DNA of 64,000 nucleotides from Chitinophaga sp. YR627. Lineage in GTDB: Bacteria > Bacteroidota > Bacteroidia > Chitinophagales > Chitinophagaceae. The notes under the pieces are model-generated. The model was given only the letters and a program-made list of their open reading frames with translations. It was not told the origin of the DNA and searched no databases. The stretch is from positions 868,001 to 932,000 of the forward strand of contig NZ_FOUX01000001.1 of the NCBI RefSeq assembly GCF_900114995.1, read 5' to 3'. The translations under genes and the position numbers were made by a program. Below, one piece after another: positions 46,628 through 55,851 of this stretch; within the stretch, counting starts at the first letter, position 1; each line of letters begins with the position of its first letter.

Positions 46628-47200
46628 ATGGGATTTTTTTCACACGAAACAGCCGTTATCGACGAAGGCTGTGAGATCGGAGACGGTACAAAGATCTGGC
46701 ATTTCTCGCATGTGATGCCAAACTGTAAGATAGGGGAGAACTGTAACATCGGACAGAATGTAGTGGTTTCTCCGCATGTCGTACTGGGCAGGAATGTAAA
46801 AGTGCAGAACAATGTATCGATCTACGAAGGAGTCATCTGTGAAGATGATGTTTTTCTGGGGCCTTCCATGGTTTTCACCAACGTGATCAACCCCCGGAGT
46901 GCTATTGTTCGCAAATCAGAGTTTCGTAAAACACACGTCGGTAAAGGTGCTTCAATAGGAGCCAATGCCACGATCGTATGCGGACATGATATCGGTGAAT
47001 ATGCCTTCATTGGAGCTGGTGCAGTGGTTACAAAGACAGTATTACCCTATGCACTGGTAGTAGGTAATCCGGCGAGACAGGTCGGCTGGATCAGCGAATA
47101 CGGTCACCGGCTCGCTTTTAATGAGCAAAGTATTGCGGTCTGCCCGGAAAGCGGACAACAATATGAGCTAGTCAACAATGCCATAAAAAGGATAAAATAA
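46628..47200 (+). CDS. wbpD: Left-handed beta-helix N-acetyltransferase (WbpD-like)
   Basis: The ATG at 46628 (MGFFSHETAVIDEGCEIGDG) is the family start; the frame is open upstream only through overlap with wbpE. The ~190-aa product is built of hexapeptide repeats (IGENCNIGQNVVV, VQNNVSIYEGV, IGANATIVCGHDIG). It has the family phrase GPSMVFTNVINPRSAI and the ending YALVVGNPARQVGW. It acetylates the 3-amino group of UDP-GlcNAc(3NH2)A with acetyl-CoA. The gap to the next start is 1 bp. Confidence 0.88.
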   Translation: MGFFSHETAVIDEGCEIGDGTKIWHFSHVMPNCKIGENCNIGQNVVVSPHVVLGRNVKVQNNVSIYEGVICEDDVFLGPSMVFTNVINPRSAIVRKSEFRKTHVGKGASIGANATIVCGHDIGEYAFIGAGAVVTKTVLPYALVVGNPARQVGWISEYGHRLAFNEQSIAVCPESGQQYELVNNAIKRIK

Positions 47201-47201
47201 A

Positions 47202-48227
47202 ATGAGTGACAAAGTAAAATTTGCCGTAATCGGCTGTGGTCACATCGGCAAGCGACATGCAGAGATGATCTTCCGGAATGAGGAAGCTGAACTCGTCGCT
47301 TTAGTCGATAACAGTCCCAGACACACGCTGGGCATCGAGAAGTATCAGGTCCCATTTTTCTCCTCACTGGACGATCTGCTGTACTCTGAAGTAGCAGAAG
47401 GTCTCGATGTAATCAACATAGCCACCCCCAATGGCTATCACGCCAGACAGGCCCTGCAATGTCTGGAAGCTAAAAAGAACATCGTCGTTGAAAAACCAAT
47501 GGCGCTGAACAGGAAAGATGCAGAAAGTGTCATCTTCAAAGCACTGCATGTACACAAGCACCTGTTTGCCGTAATGCAGAACCGTTATTCCCCGCCAACA
47601 GTATGGATGAAACAGGTTATCGAACAGGGCGTCCTGGGTAAAATTTACATGGTACAGATCAACTGTTACTGGAACAGGGATTCCCGTTATTATACGCCGA
47701 ACAACTGGCATGGTACCAAAGAACTGGATGGCGGTACGCTGTTCACACAGTTCTCTCACTTCATCGATATCATGTACTGGCTGTTCGGAGACATTGAGAA
47801 CATCAAAGCCAAATGCGCCAATTTCAGTCACAGAGGTGTGATCGATTTTGAAGACAGCGGATTTGTGAACTTCAACTTCGTGAACGGTGGTATGGGATCG
47901 CTGAACTATTCCACTTCCATCTGGAATGAGAACCTGGAAAGTTCACTGACAGTGATCGCGGAGAAAGGTTCTATCAAGATCGGTGGGCAGTACATGGATA
48001 AAGTCGAGATCTGCAAGGTGAGGGACTATACCATGCCAACGCTGCCGCCAACCAATCCGGGTAATGATTACGGTTCCTATAAAGGTTCTGCTGCCAATCA
48101 CCATTACATCATAGAAAATGTGGTGGATGTGATGAAAGAGCGGGCTGCTATTACGACCAACGCGCTGGAAGGGTTGAAAGTAGTGGATATCATCGAACGG
48201 ATCTATGCAGCAGCGCAGCAATGCTAA
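47202..48227 (+). CDS. wbpB: Gfo/Idh/MocA sugar 3-dehydrogenase (WbpB/WlbA-like)
   Basis: The 341-aa protein starts with the NAD fold FAVIGCGHIGKRHAEM, has the EKPMALN motif (the catalytic Lys of the family), and ends with a typical beta-sheet substrate domain (GGTLFTQFSHFIDIMYWLFG). In the ManNAc(3NAc)A pathway WbpB oxidises the 3-OH of UDP-GlcNAcA, paired with WbpE. Its position right after wbpE-wbpD supports this assignment over an inositol-dehydrogenase-like role. Confidence 0.85.
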   Translation: MSDKVKFAVIGCGHIGKRHAEMIFRNEEAELVALVDNSPRHTLGIEKYQVPFFSSLDDLLYSEVAEGLDVINIATPNGYHARQALQCLEAKKNIVVEKPMALNRKDAESVIFKALHVHKHLFAVMQNRYSPPTVWMKQVIEQGVLGKIYMVQINCYWNRDSRYYTPNNWHGTKELDGGTLFTQFSHFIDIMYWLFGDIENIKAKCANFSHRGVIDFEDSGFVNFNFVNGGMGSLNYSTSIWNENLESSLTVIAEKGSIKIGGQYMDKVEICKVRDYTMPTLPPTNPGNDYGSYKGSAANHHYIIENVVDVMKERAAITTNALEGLKVVDIIERIYAAAQQC

Positions 48228-48251
48228 CAGGGTGTTAAAAACAAAAAGGAC

Positions 48252-49547
48252 TTGAAAAGTGTGTCATTAAACGGTTATATATCCCGGGTCAGGAATTCGG
48301 TTTTCTTAAGGAATGTCTCTACACTGGCAGCAGGCACGGTCTTGAGTCAGCTGATCATTTTCGGAGCATCTCCTTTTCTGACAAGGATCTATAGCCCGGT
48401 AGATTTTGGTGTACTGGCGCTGTTTACCAGCGTCAGTATGCTGGCTGCCATCCTCAGTACCGGCAGGTATGAGCTGGCAATCGGCCTGCCGGAGCAGGAT
48501 GAAGAAGCGATCAATGTAGTAGCGCTGACCGTGCTGAATTCATTCATCATGGCGATGTTTTACGTCCTGCTGATCCTGGTGTTAAGGCAGAGCAGCTGGT
48601 CCGTATTACAGTCCTCCTCGTTGTTACACCAGCCTGTCATCTTCCTGGTGCCGGTCTACACCTTTATGACGGCCGCTTATTCATCACAGACCTACTGGAA
48701 TCAGCGGCGGAAGTCCTATAAGGAGATCTCTACCTCACTGGTGACACAGGCAGTGGTAGCAACTGTGATCAATATCGTTCTTGGCCTGATCGGTTTGAGT
48801 GCCTGGGGACTGATAGCAGGATTGCTGATGGGACAATTGGGCGCAAATACCTTTTTGCTGTTTGGTATGATCCGGGAAAAAAGTTTCCGGGGAGTAAAGG
48901 CAGCCAGGATCAAAGAAGTAGCGGTACGCTTTGTCAACTTTCCGAAGTACATGACATTTTCAGGCGTGCTGCTGACTACATCTCAACAGGTCGTACCGAT
49001 CATCTTTTCTTTCCTTTTCAATGCAATCGTAGTCGGTTTCTTCTCCCTGGCCAACAGGATGCTGCGGGTGCCCAATATCGTACTGACCACCTCCATCGGA
49101 AATGTGTTCAGGAATGATGCCATCGACAGTATCCGGGATAAAGGGAGTTGTGACCAGCTATTTAAGGCCACGCTGCGTAAGCTGACCTTACTGTCGGTGC
49201 CTATTTACCTCGTGCTCTGGATCGTATCGCCTTTTTTGTTCGTGATCTTCTTTGGCAAGGACTGGGAATCTTCCGGTTATTTCGCCAGGATCATCTGTAT
49301 CATGCTGGCGCTTGATTTCATTGCAACGCCATTGAGCACTTTGTTCAATGTGATCGGCCGGCAGAAAGCATACATGCGGCTGCAACTGTGCAATACCGTG
49401 ATCGGTGTAGGCGCACTATGGGCAGGAGCGAAGTTCTTTAACGATGCGTATATGTCTATCAGCCTGTTTACACTGAGCAATTGTGTATTCAGTCTGGTGT
49501 CCATCTACATCACTTATCAGTACTCGAAAGAGCAGTATAAAATCTGA
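48252..49547 (+). CDS. wzx: Polysaccharide flippase (Wzx-like), non-ATG start
   Basis: The ~431-aa integral membrane protein has about 12 predicted helices and the opening 'FLRNVSTLAAGTVLSQLIIF ... SPFLTRIYSPVDFG' typical of MATE-like O-antigen flippases. No ATG lies near the beginning: TTG at 48252 or GTG at 48261 must be used. It moves the lipid-linked repeat unit across the inner membrane. It is followed 7 bp later by the polymerase. Confidence 0.85.
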   Translation: MKSVSLNGYISRVRNSVFLRNVSTLAAGTVLSQLIIFGASPFLTRIYSPVDFGVLALFTSVSMLAAILSTGRYELAIGLPEQDEEAINVVALTVLNSFIMAMFYVLLILVLRQSSWSVLQSSSLLHQPVIFLVPVYTFMTAAYSSQTYWNQRRKSYKEISTSLVTQAVVATVINIVLGLIGLSAWGLIAGLLMGQLGANTFLLFGMIREKSFRGVKAARIKEVAVRFVNFPKYMTFSGVLLTTSQQVVPIIFSFLFNAIVVGFFSLANRMLRVPNIVLTTSIGNVFRNDAIDSIRDKGSCDQLFKATLRKLTLLSVPIYLVLWIVSPFLFVIFFGKDWESSGYFARIICIMLALDFIATPLSTLFNVIGRQKAYMRLQLCNTVIGVGALWAGAKFFNDAYMSISLFTLSNCVFSLVSIYITYQYSKEQYKI

Positions 49548-49554
49548 TAGCGCT

Positions 49555-50865
49555 ATGGCGTTTTATATATACGGTGTCATATTATCTTTTGTAATCCTCG
49601 CTTACACTAAAGCAGGGGTCAGATTCTCTTTGTTCAATATCTACTTCGGATTATTCTTACTCTTCTACGGTCCGGCATTCTTTATATACAATGCTTCGGA
49701 GAAGCTATTTGAAAAGAATTATGCCATTACATCCGTGAATATGCTCAGCTGCTTTGTTATCGGATTTTTCATAGGGAAGCTTTTATTCCGGGAAATAAAG
49801 GGTAAAAGGCGCGTAGCATACACCAACTACAGTAACTGGACTGATTATCTGCCAGAGGAAAAAGTGAAGATAAAACAGGGACTGCTTTACGGTCTGCTGC
49901 TGATTAGTGCAGCAATCATCTTTGCTGGTCTCTTTTTGTATGGCGGCATTTCTTCACTGGGTACCCTGATGAGTAACCCGTTGGCGGATGCTGAGCTGAT
50001 CAAGCAGCTGAGACAGGACGCAGGTGTAACCGGCTGGATCGCGCCTTTTTATGTGTATACTACCTCCGGAATTGGCAGGTTGCTGGCTTTCGTGTTTATC
50101 GGACTGGCACTGCAAAAGAAAAATCCCATATTGGTATTTGCCGCATTTGCTTTTGCCGTATTACTGAGTATTTCCTATCTGGCCAACATGAGTAAGTCGT
50201 CATTCGTTGTATTTTATTGCCAGTTGTTATTTTTCATGATGCTGTTCTTTAACGTGCGGATCAACTTCAAAAAGTCCTTACTGTATGTTTCGCTCATTAT
50301 TCCACTGCTGATAGGTGTTTACCTGGTAGCGACCAACGCAGGTGATGCCGGTACGGCACTGGACCTGATCGGACACAGGATCTTTGTAGAACCGATTCGC
50401 GTATTGCAGCTTTATCCCAGGTTTTATCCGGATATTTTACCATTTACCAATGGCATGAACATCCGCCTGGTACATGATTTCTTTTCGTCTGATAACTATG
50501 TGCCGGCACACGTGGCAGTTACCGGCGGACTGGAACATGCCTCCTTCAATGCGATGTTTATTGCAGATGCGTATGTAGACTTCTCCTATTTCGGTGTAGT
50601 GATACAATCCATCTTTGTAGGGTATCTGCTGTCGTACCTCGACTTCCTGTTATACCGCAAAAATAATTACCTGCAGAAAGCACTGATGGCGGCACTGCTG
50701 ATCGGGATCTTCTCCATGATCAATTCGGGGCTGATCACATCGCTGATAGGATTTGGTCTGATTACTTTGCCGATACTGGCTTATTTCCTGCGCGACAGAA
50801 GACGTCGCAGGATTTATATAGGCCCGTCTGACTTTGAGTATACCGAACAGTTTAAAGTTATATAA
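49555..50865 (+). CDS. wzy: O-antigen/EPS polymerase (Wzy-like)
   Basis: The ATG at 49555 (MAFYIYGVILSF) is preferred to an upstream opening inside wzx. The ~436-aa product is an integral membrane protein with about 10-12 helices and a large loop (residues ~280-340: GHRIFVEPIRVLQLYPRFYP and following), as in Wzy polymerases. Sequence conservation in this family is poor, so the call rests on topology and on its place beside wzx. Its stop overlaps the next start (TAATG). Confidence 0.75.
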   Translation: MAFYIYGVILSFVILAYTKAGVRFSLFNIYFGLFLLFYGPAFFIYNASEKLFEKNYAITSVNMLSCFVIGFFIGKLLFREIKGKRRVAYTNYSNWTDYLPEEKVKIKQGLLYGLLLISAAIIFAGLFLYGGISSLGTLMSNPLADAELIKQLRQDAGVTGWIAPFYVYTTSGIGRLLAFVFIGLALQKKNPILVFAAFAFAVLLSISYLANMSKSSFVVFYCQLLFFMMLFFNVRINFKKSLLYVSLIIPLLIGVYLVATNAGDAGTALDLIGHRIFVEPIRVLQLYPRFYPDILPFTNGMNIRLVHDFFSSDNYVPAHVAVTGGLEHASFNAMFIADAYVDFSYFGVVIQSIFVGYLLSYLDFLLYRKNNYLQKALMAALLIGIFSMINSGLITSLIGFGLITLPILAYFLRDRRRRRIYIGPSDFEYTEQFKVI

Positions 50866-51932
50866 TGAAGATCGTTACCATTTTAGGGGCCAGACCGCAG
50901 TTCGTAAAGGCCGCCGTTGTGAGCAGGGAAATGCTGAAAAATGCGGGTATCCGGGAAGTGATCATCCACACGGGGCAGCATTACGATAAAAATATGTCGG
51001 AGATCTTTTTTGAAGAAATGGAGATTCCGTCGCCTGATTATAATCTGAACATAAATGGTTTGTCGCATGGCGCTATGACGGGTGAAATGCTGAAAGGGAT
51101 TGAAAGCATTCTGCTGAATGAAAAGCCGGACTATGTGATGGTCTATGGTGATACGAATTCCACTATTGCCGGTGCATTGGCCGCTAAAAAGATCCATATA
51201 AAAGTGGCGCATGTAGAAGCAGGACTCCGCAGTTTCAATATCCGGATGCCGGAAGAGGTGAACCGGATCCTGACAGACAGGATCTCTGATAAGTTGTATT
51301 GTCCGACGCAGACAGCCGTCGATAATCTCTTACGGGAAGGCTATGCGGCACTGGACGGACAGATCCATAAAACCGGCGATGTGATGCTGGATGCGGCATT
51401 GTTCTATTCGCAGAAAGCAAAAGAAAGATCGGCCATTATTGACACACTCGGACTGGACAAATTTATACTCTGCACTATTCATCGTGCAGAGAATACAGAT
51501 GATCTCAACAGATTACGCTCCATCGTAAACGCTATTAATGAGATAGCAGGTAGTATCAGGGTCGTGGTACCGATTCACCCACGTACCCGTAATATACTGG
51601 CTAAGCATGCTATCACTGTCAACTTTGATATGATCGATCCGGTAGGATACTTTGATATGCTGAATCTGATCACCCATTGTAGTCTGGTGATGACAGACAG
51701 TGGCGGATTACAGAAAGAAGCCTTTTACTTTAAAAAGAACTGTGTAACACTCCGGGATGAGACGGAATGGGTAGAACTGGTGGACAATGGATTTGCGGTA
51801 TGCGTAGGCAGCGATACCTGTAAGATCCTGGAAGCCTATCATGCGCTGTTGCACAAAGACAATGACTTTTCCCTCGACCTGTATGGTAATGGCGACGCTT
51901 CCGAAAAGATCGTAGCCGGATTGTTTAATTAA
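50865..51932 (+). CDS. wbpI: UDP-N-acetyl sugar 2-epimerase (WbpI-like)
   Basis: The 355-aa protein is of the WecB/UDP-GlcNAc 2-epimerase fold: ILGARPQFVKAAVVSREM, HTGQHYDKNMSEIFFEEM, YGDTNSTIAGALAA, HVEAGLRSFN, HRAENTDD, TDSGGLQKEAF. Phe/Val after GARPQ and the NMSEIFFEE phrase resemble WbpI. It would invert C2 of UDP-GlcNAc(3NAc)A to give UDP-ManNAc(3NAc)A, completing the pathway set in this cluster. Plain UDP-GlcNAc 2-epimerase activity cannot be excluded. Confidence 0.8.
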   Translation: MKIVTILGARPQFVKAAVVSREMLKNAGIREVIIHTGQHYDKNMSEIFFEEMEIPSPDYNLNINGLSHGAMTGEMLKGIESILLNEKPDYVMVYGDTNSTIAGALAAKKIHIKVAHVEAGLRSFNIRMPEEVNRILTDRISDKLYCPTQTAVDNLLREGYAALDGQIHKTGDVMLDAALFYSQKAKERSAIIDTLGLDKFILCTIHRAENTDDLNRLRSIVNAINEIAGSIRVVVPIHPRTRNILAKHAITVNFDMIDPVGYFDMLNLITHCSLVMTDSGGLQKEAFYFKKNCVTLRDETEWVELVDNGFAVCVGSDTCKILEAYHALLHKDNDFSLDLYGNGDASEKIVAGLFN

Positions 51933-51958
51933 TTATTAAGTCACATAATACTGAACAT

Positions 51959-53116
51959 ATGAGGATCGTACACTTATGCAATTACTTCCAGCCGGAACTT
52001 GGCTATCAGGAATATTTTTTAGCAATTGAACATGCCAAGATGGGTCACGAAGTAACGGTGGTGACCTCCGAGCGATATTTTCCCTTCCCTGACTATGAGA
52101 ATACGACAAAACCAGTGCTCGGTAACAGGATCCATGAGCCAGGTGAATATGACCTGGAAGGTTACCGGGTGATCAAACTGCCTGTCGCGTTCGAAGTCAG
52201 CAAACGCGTATGGTTAAAAGGGCTGGAAAGGGTCCTGAGAAGACTCCGGCCAGACCTGGTGGTGTGTCATGGTATCGGCAACTTCAACGCGCTGCGCGTG
52301 TCAAGCTGGAAGAAAACCATGGGCTTTAAGCTATTGGTAGATGACCATATGCTGATGTCTGAAGTCAACCGTTCGATCCTCGGAAAACTTTACTACAAGA
52401 CCTTCAATTTCCAGAAAGTATACAAAAGCGCCGACAGGATCGTGGGTGTAGCAGATGAGTGCGTACAGTATATCGTTGACTTTTACCGCTATCCTAAATC
52501 CAGGGTAGAGATGATACCACTGGGCGCAGATACAAACCTCTTCCGTTTTGAAAAGGAACAGGCTGCTGCCTTCAGAAAGCGTAATGGGATAGATGAGGAC
52601 GCGATCGTGATTACCTACACCGGTAAACATACCTTCAAAAAAGCACCGCATTATACACTGGTCGCGCTGGATCAGTTAAGAGACAAGCTGGGCGATAAGA
52701 AGATCGTTGCCCTTTATGTAGGTAACATGGAGGCTAATTATCGCGAAGAGCTGGAGTTACATGCCGCCAAGGTAGCAGACAGGGTAAAAGTGATCATGCT
52801 GCCTGCTGTGACCAATAAAGAGCTGGTGGCGATCTATTCCGCCAGTGATATTGCTTCCTGGCCAAGACAGGGGTCTATGTCGATGATCGAGGCTTGTAGC
52901 TGCGGCGTACCCATCGTTTGCTGTGACTTCCTGACAGAGCGTTATAAGAACAATAACGGTATCGCCATTAAGGAAGATAATATGCAGGACCTCATTAATG
53001 CTTATGATTTCCTGATCAATAATGAAGCGGAAAGAAAGGCAATGGGTCAGCGCAGCAGGGAGCTCATCATGAACGAGATGTCCTGGAAGAGTATTGCAGA
53101 GCGTTATCTGGAATAG
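51959..53116 (+). CDS. GT4-type glycosyltransferase
   Basis: The 385-aa product has the GT-B layout: an N-terminal MRIVHLCNYFQPELGYQEYF, a mid-protein RVEMIPLGADTNLF (donor domain start), and the C-terminal EX7E-like region SMSMIEACSCGVPIVCCDF. It adds one sugar of the repeat unit on the cytoplasmic face; the sugar is not predictable. Confidence 0.85.
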   Translation: MRIVHLCNYFQPELGYQEYFLAIEHAKMGHEVTVVTSERYFPFPDYENTTKPVLGNRIHEPGEYDLEGYRVIKLPVAFEVSKRVWLKGLERVLRRLRPDLVVCHGIGNFNALRVSSWKKTMGFKLLVDDHMLMSEVNRSILGKLYYKTFNFQKVYKSADRIVGVADECVQYIVDFYRYPKSRVEMIPLGADTNLFRFEKEQAAAFRKRNGIDEDAIVITYTGKHTFKKAPHYTLVALDQLRDKLGDKKIVALYVGNMEANYREELELHAAKVADRVKVIMLPAVTNKELVAIYSASDIASWPRQGSMSMIEACSCGVPIVCCDFLTERYKNNNGIAIKEDNMQDLINAYDFLINNEAERKAMGQRSRELIMNEMSWKSIAERYLE

Positions 53117-53176
53117 GCCTCAAACTTGCATTGGTAAAGATGATATCTATTTATACTCAATTTAAATGATAATATC

Positions 53177-54667
53177 ATGACTATCAGGATCGTGCAGGTG
53201 GCGTTTTTGCTATTTTTTTCTCTCGTATGTACTTCAGACGCCGGTAAAACGTACGCATTATCAGTCTATAAACCCGTTGCAATTGACGTGAAGGCACTTG
53301 GCGCAAAAGGTGATGGTACGACAGATGATACAAAAGCGATTCAGCAGGCATTGAATCAGGCAGCGACAGCAAGTGACAAGATCGTGTCATTCCCCGCAGG
53401 ACAATATCTGATCAGCAGGACGCTTAGGACGGCTGTTGCTGGTACACGGATGGTATTTGCAAAAGGCGCATCATTGAAACTGGCCAATAACACCAATGGG
53501 GGTATTGTTATAGTGAATGATAACTGTAGTGTTGAAAATGCCACTTTACAGGGAAATGGTCAGTCTGCCCCTGATCTGTATCAGGGATATGGTATTTCAT
53601 TGTATGGCGTATCAGGAAGTACGGTGAAGAACTGCATTTTTACCGGTATCAGCGGCTTTAATATTTTCCTGAACAGAAACGCCAATAAGGGATGTAACCA
53701 ATGCGTAATTACAGGAAATACCATTAAGTCGCCTGCATTATCACTCCCCAAAGGGTATGATGGAAGCGGTATTATGATCGGGTATTCCGGAACAGGATAT
53801 GCGCATACAGATAATGAGGTCAGTAATAATAACATTGACGGCGCACAGACACTGGGACATGGTATTGCCGTAATGACCCATGGCTCCGGGAATAAGATCA
53901 TTGGTAACACCATCAGTAACTGTCTGCGCTATGGGATCATTTCTTACGAAACCAGTTATGAAGATTCCACTTTATTCACGACTTCTATTATCAATAACAC
54001 GATCAGCAATATCGGCGCAAAAGACGGTACTACTAATAACATGGGAATGGGTATTTATGTCATGAAAACGCACGGTGCGATCGTGAAGGGGAATAAAGTG
54101 ACGAATACACTGATCAATTCAGACAATACAGAAACGCTGGGAAGAGGCGCTATTACGGTAAGTGGGGGCGTGGGTTGTACGGTAGAGGATAACACCATCG
54201 TCAATTCCAACAGATATGGTATCGTCTGTATTTATGGTTTCGATACGGCAATCAGGAATAATAAGATCCTCGGCGTGAAAGAGTCAGGTATTTATATGAG
54301 AAATACCAATGGAAACGTGATCGAAGGCAATGAGTTCAGGGATATCGCAAAACTGGCTATCCGCGGACAATTCGGTAACACCGGCAGACCAGCCTATTCC
54401 TCCAATGGTTTTCTGAAACGGTTCAGGAATATCCCGACAGGAGAAAACATCCGTATTGCCAATAACAAATTTTATGGTACATCCACCAATGTGATCAATC
54501 TGGTAGGAGAAGATGATAAAACAAGCCCCGGTTATAACAATCAGCTGAAAGACCTGGACATACAGGATAATGAGCTGATCGGAAATAAGAATACAATAGA
54601 CAATTCCATCAAAGTATCAAATGTGGCGCCCGGTGGCAGCAGGATTATGAGGAACCGGAATAATTAG
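53177..54667 (+). CDS. Secreted right-handed parallel beta-helix protein (pectate-lyase-3-like)
   Basis: The 496-aa protein has a signal peptide (ending TSDAG/KTYA). The motif VKALGAKGDGTTDDTKAIQQ is the classic entry of pectate_lyase_3 folds, followed by many short Asn-rich turns (NTISNCLRYGIISY, GNKVTNTLIN, NNKILGVKESGIYM). No T9SS C-terminal signal is visible. Inside an exopolysaccharide cluster such proteins are typically periplasmic lyases or epimerases that trim or edit the polymer during export. Catalytic residues cannot be fixed. Confidence 0.8.
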   Translation: MTIRIVQVAFLLFFSLVCTSDAGKTYALSVYKPVAIDVKALGAKGDGTTDDTKAIQQALNQAATASDKIVSFPAGQYLISRTLRTAVAGTRMVFAKGASLKLANNTNGGIVIVNDNCSVENATLQGNGQSAPDLYQGYGISLYGVSGSTVKNCIFTGISGFNIFLNRNANKGCNQCVITGNTIKSPALSLPKGYDGSGIMIGYSGTGYAHTDNEVSNNNIDGAQTLGHGIAVMTHGSGNKIIGNTISNCLRYGIISYETSYEDSTLFTTSIINNTISNIGAKDGTTNNMGMGIYVMKTHGAIVKGNKVTNTLINSDNTETLGRGAITVSGGVGCTVEDNTIVNSNRYGIVCIYGFDTAIRNNKILGVKESGIYMRNTNGNVIEGNEFRDIAKLAIRGQFGNTGRPAYSSNGFLKRFRNIPTGENIRIANNKFYGTSTNVINLVGEDDKTSPGYNNQLKDLDIQDNELIGNKNTIDNSIKVSNVAPGGSRIMRNRNN

Positions 54668-54708
54668 CAGCAGCGCAACGCCACGTATGAAAAACACATT
54701 AACAGACA

Positions 54709-55845
54709 ATGAAATTATTCATTAATGCTGCAAACCTGAGATTCGGCGGTGGCAGGACCGTCGGATTCAACCTTATCAACTATTATTCTTTACACCCTGC
54801 AGTATCATCGATGGTCGTAACCGTACCTGCCGGCTGCGGTTATGAAAGATTCGCAGCCAACAAAAAGGTAAAATTGCTGGTATATGATAAGATATATAAT
54901 CATGCTGTATCAAAGATCATATACAATTATGTATTGCTGCCCTTGAGGATCGCATTTACAAAGACAGACTTCATCCTGAGTCTGGGCAATATTGCCATCC
55001 CGACAAGAAAGACGCAGTTCCTCCTGATACATCAGGCATATGTGGCGTATCCGGAAAGTATTGTATGGAAAAGAATCCGGAAGAACGACAAACCTTTCTA
55101 CCGGTATATCATGAATACACTCCGGTTGATAAGGACCAATCTGCGCTTCGTTTCCATGCTGGGTGTACAGACTGAGTCCATGCGTTCACGTATGAGCCGT
55201 TTGTACAAGATTCCGGAAGAGCGTATTGTGGTGATCCCGAATGCGGTCTCTTATACCAGTGGCATTGCGCCTCCGCCAAGAAGAAGTGAGGCGGAAAAGG
55301 AGATCAGGCTGCTGTTTATCGCCAAGTATTATCCGCATAAGAACTACGAGATATTATACGGAACAGGGAAACTGATCGCGGAAAGGAAGCTGCCGATTAA
55401 GATCACGGTGACGATCGACCGGGCAGAAAATGAAGGCAGCAGGCGCTTCCTGGACACGATAGAAAAAATGGGATTGAGCCATATTATCGTCAATCATGGT
55501 AATGTTCCGCTGGAAGAACTGGGTAAAGTGTATGCTACGCAGGATGGACTGTTCCTGCCTACATTGCTGGAATCCTTCTCCGGATCTTACATTGAAGCGA
55601 TGCACTTCCGTAAACTGATATTCACCAGCGATATGGATTTTGCGCACGAAGTATGTCTCGATTCCGCTTATTACTTCGATCCACATGATCCGGAAGATAT
55701 TGTAAACAAGATCGTGGACGCATTCAGCGACCCCAATACAATGGAGTATAAACTATGCCGCGGACAGGAGATCCTGGAAGGTTCCAAGACCTGGGATGAT
55801 ATCGGAAAATTCATCGATGATAAATTTTTGAACTTAGCTAAATAA
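54709..55845 (+). CDS. GT4-type glycosyltransferase
   Basis: The 378-aa GT-B protein begins MKLFINAANLRFGGGRTVGF (acceptor loop) and has RIVVIPNAVSY, an LLFIAKYYPHKNYEIL donor-domain start, and the FLPTLLESFSGSYIEAMHF site (the EX7E equivalent). It transfers one repeat-unit sugar. The fnlA-like gene starts 6 bp later, so it belongs to the same transcription unit as the FucNAc genes. Confidence 0.85.
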   Translation: MKLFINAANLRFGGGRTVGFNLINYYSLHPAVSSMVVTVPAGCGYERFAANKKVKLLVYDKIYNHAVSKIIYNYVLLPLRIAFTKTDFILSLGNIAIPTRKTQFLLIHQAYVAYPESIVWKRIRKNDKPFYRYIMNTLRLIRTNLRFVSMLGVQTESMRSRMSRLYKIPEERIVVIPNAVSYTSGIAPPPRRSEAEKEIRLLFIAKYYPHKNYEILYGTGKLIAERKLPIKITVTIDRAENEGSRRFLDTIEKMGLSHIIVNHGNVPLEELGKVYATQDGLFLPTLLESFSGSYIEAMHFRKLIFTSDMDFAHEVCLDSAYYFDPHDPEDIVNKIVDAFSDPNTMEYKLCRGQEILEGSKTWDDIGKFIDDKFLNLAK

Positions 55846-55851
55846 CTACTC

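Noticed and set aside
53177..54667. T9SS cargo status for the beta-helix protein
   Set aside because: The C-terminus lacks the Ig-like CTD pattern expected of T9SS substrates.
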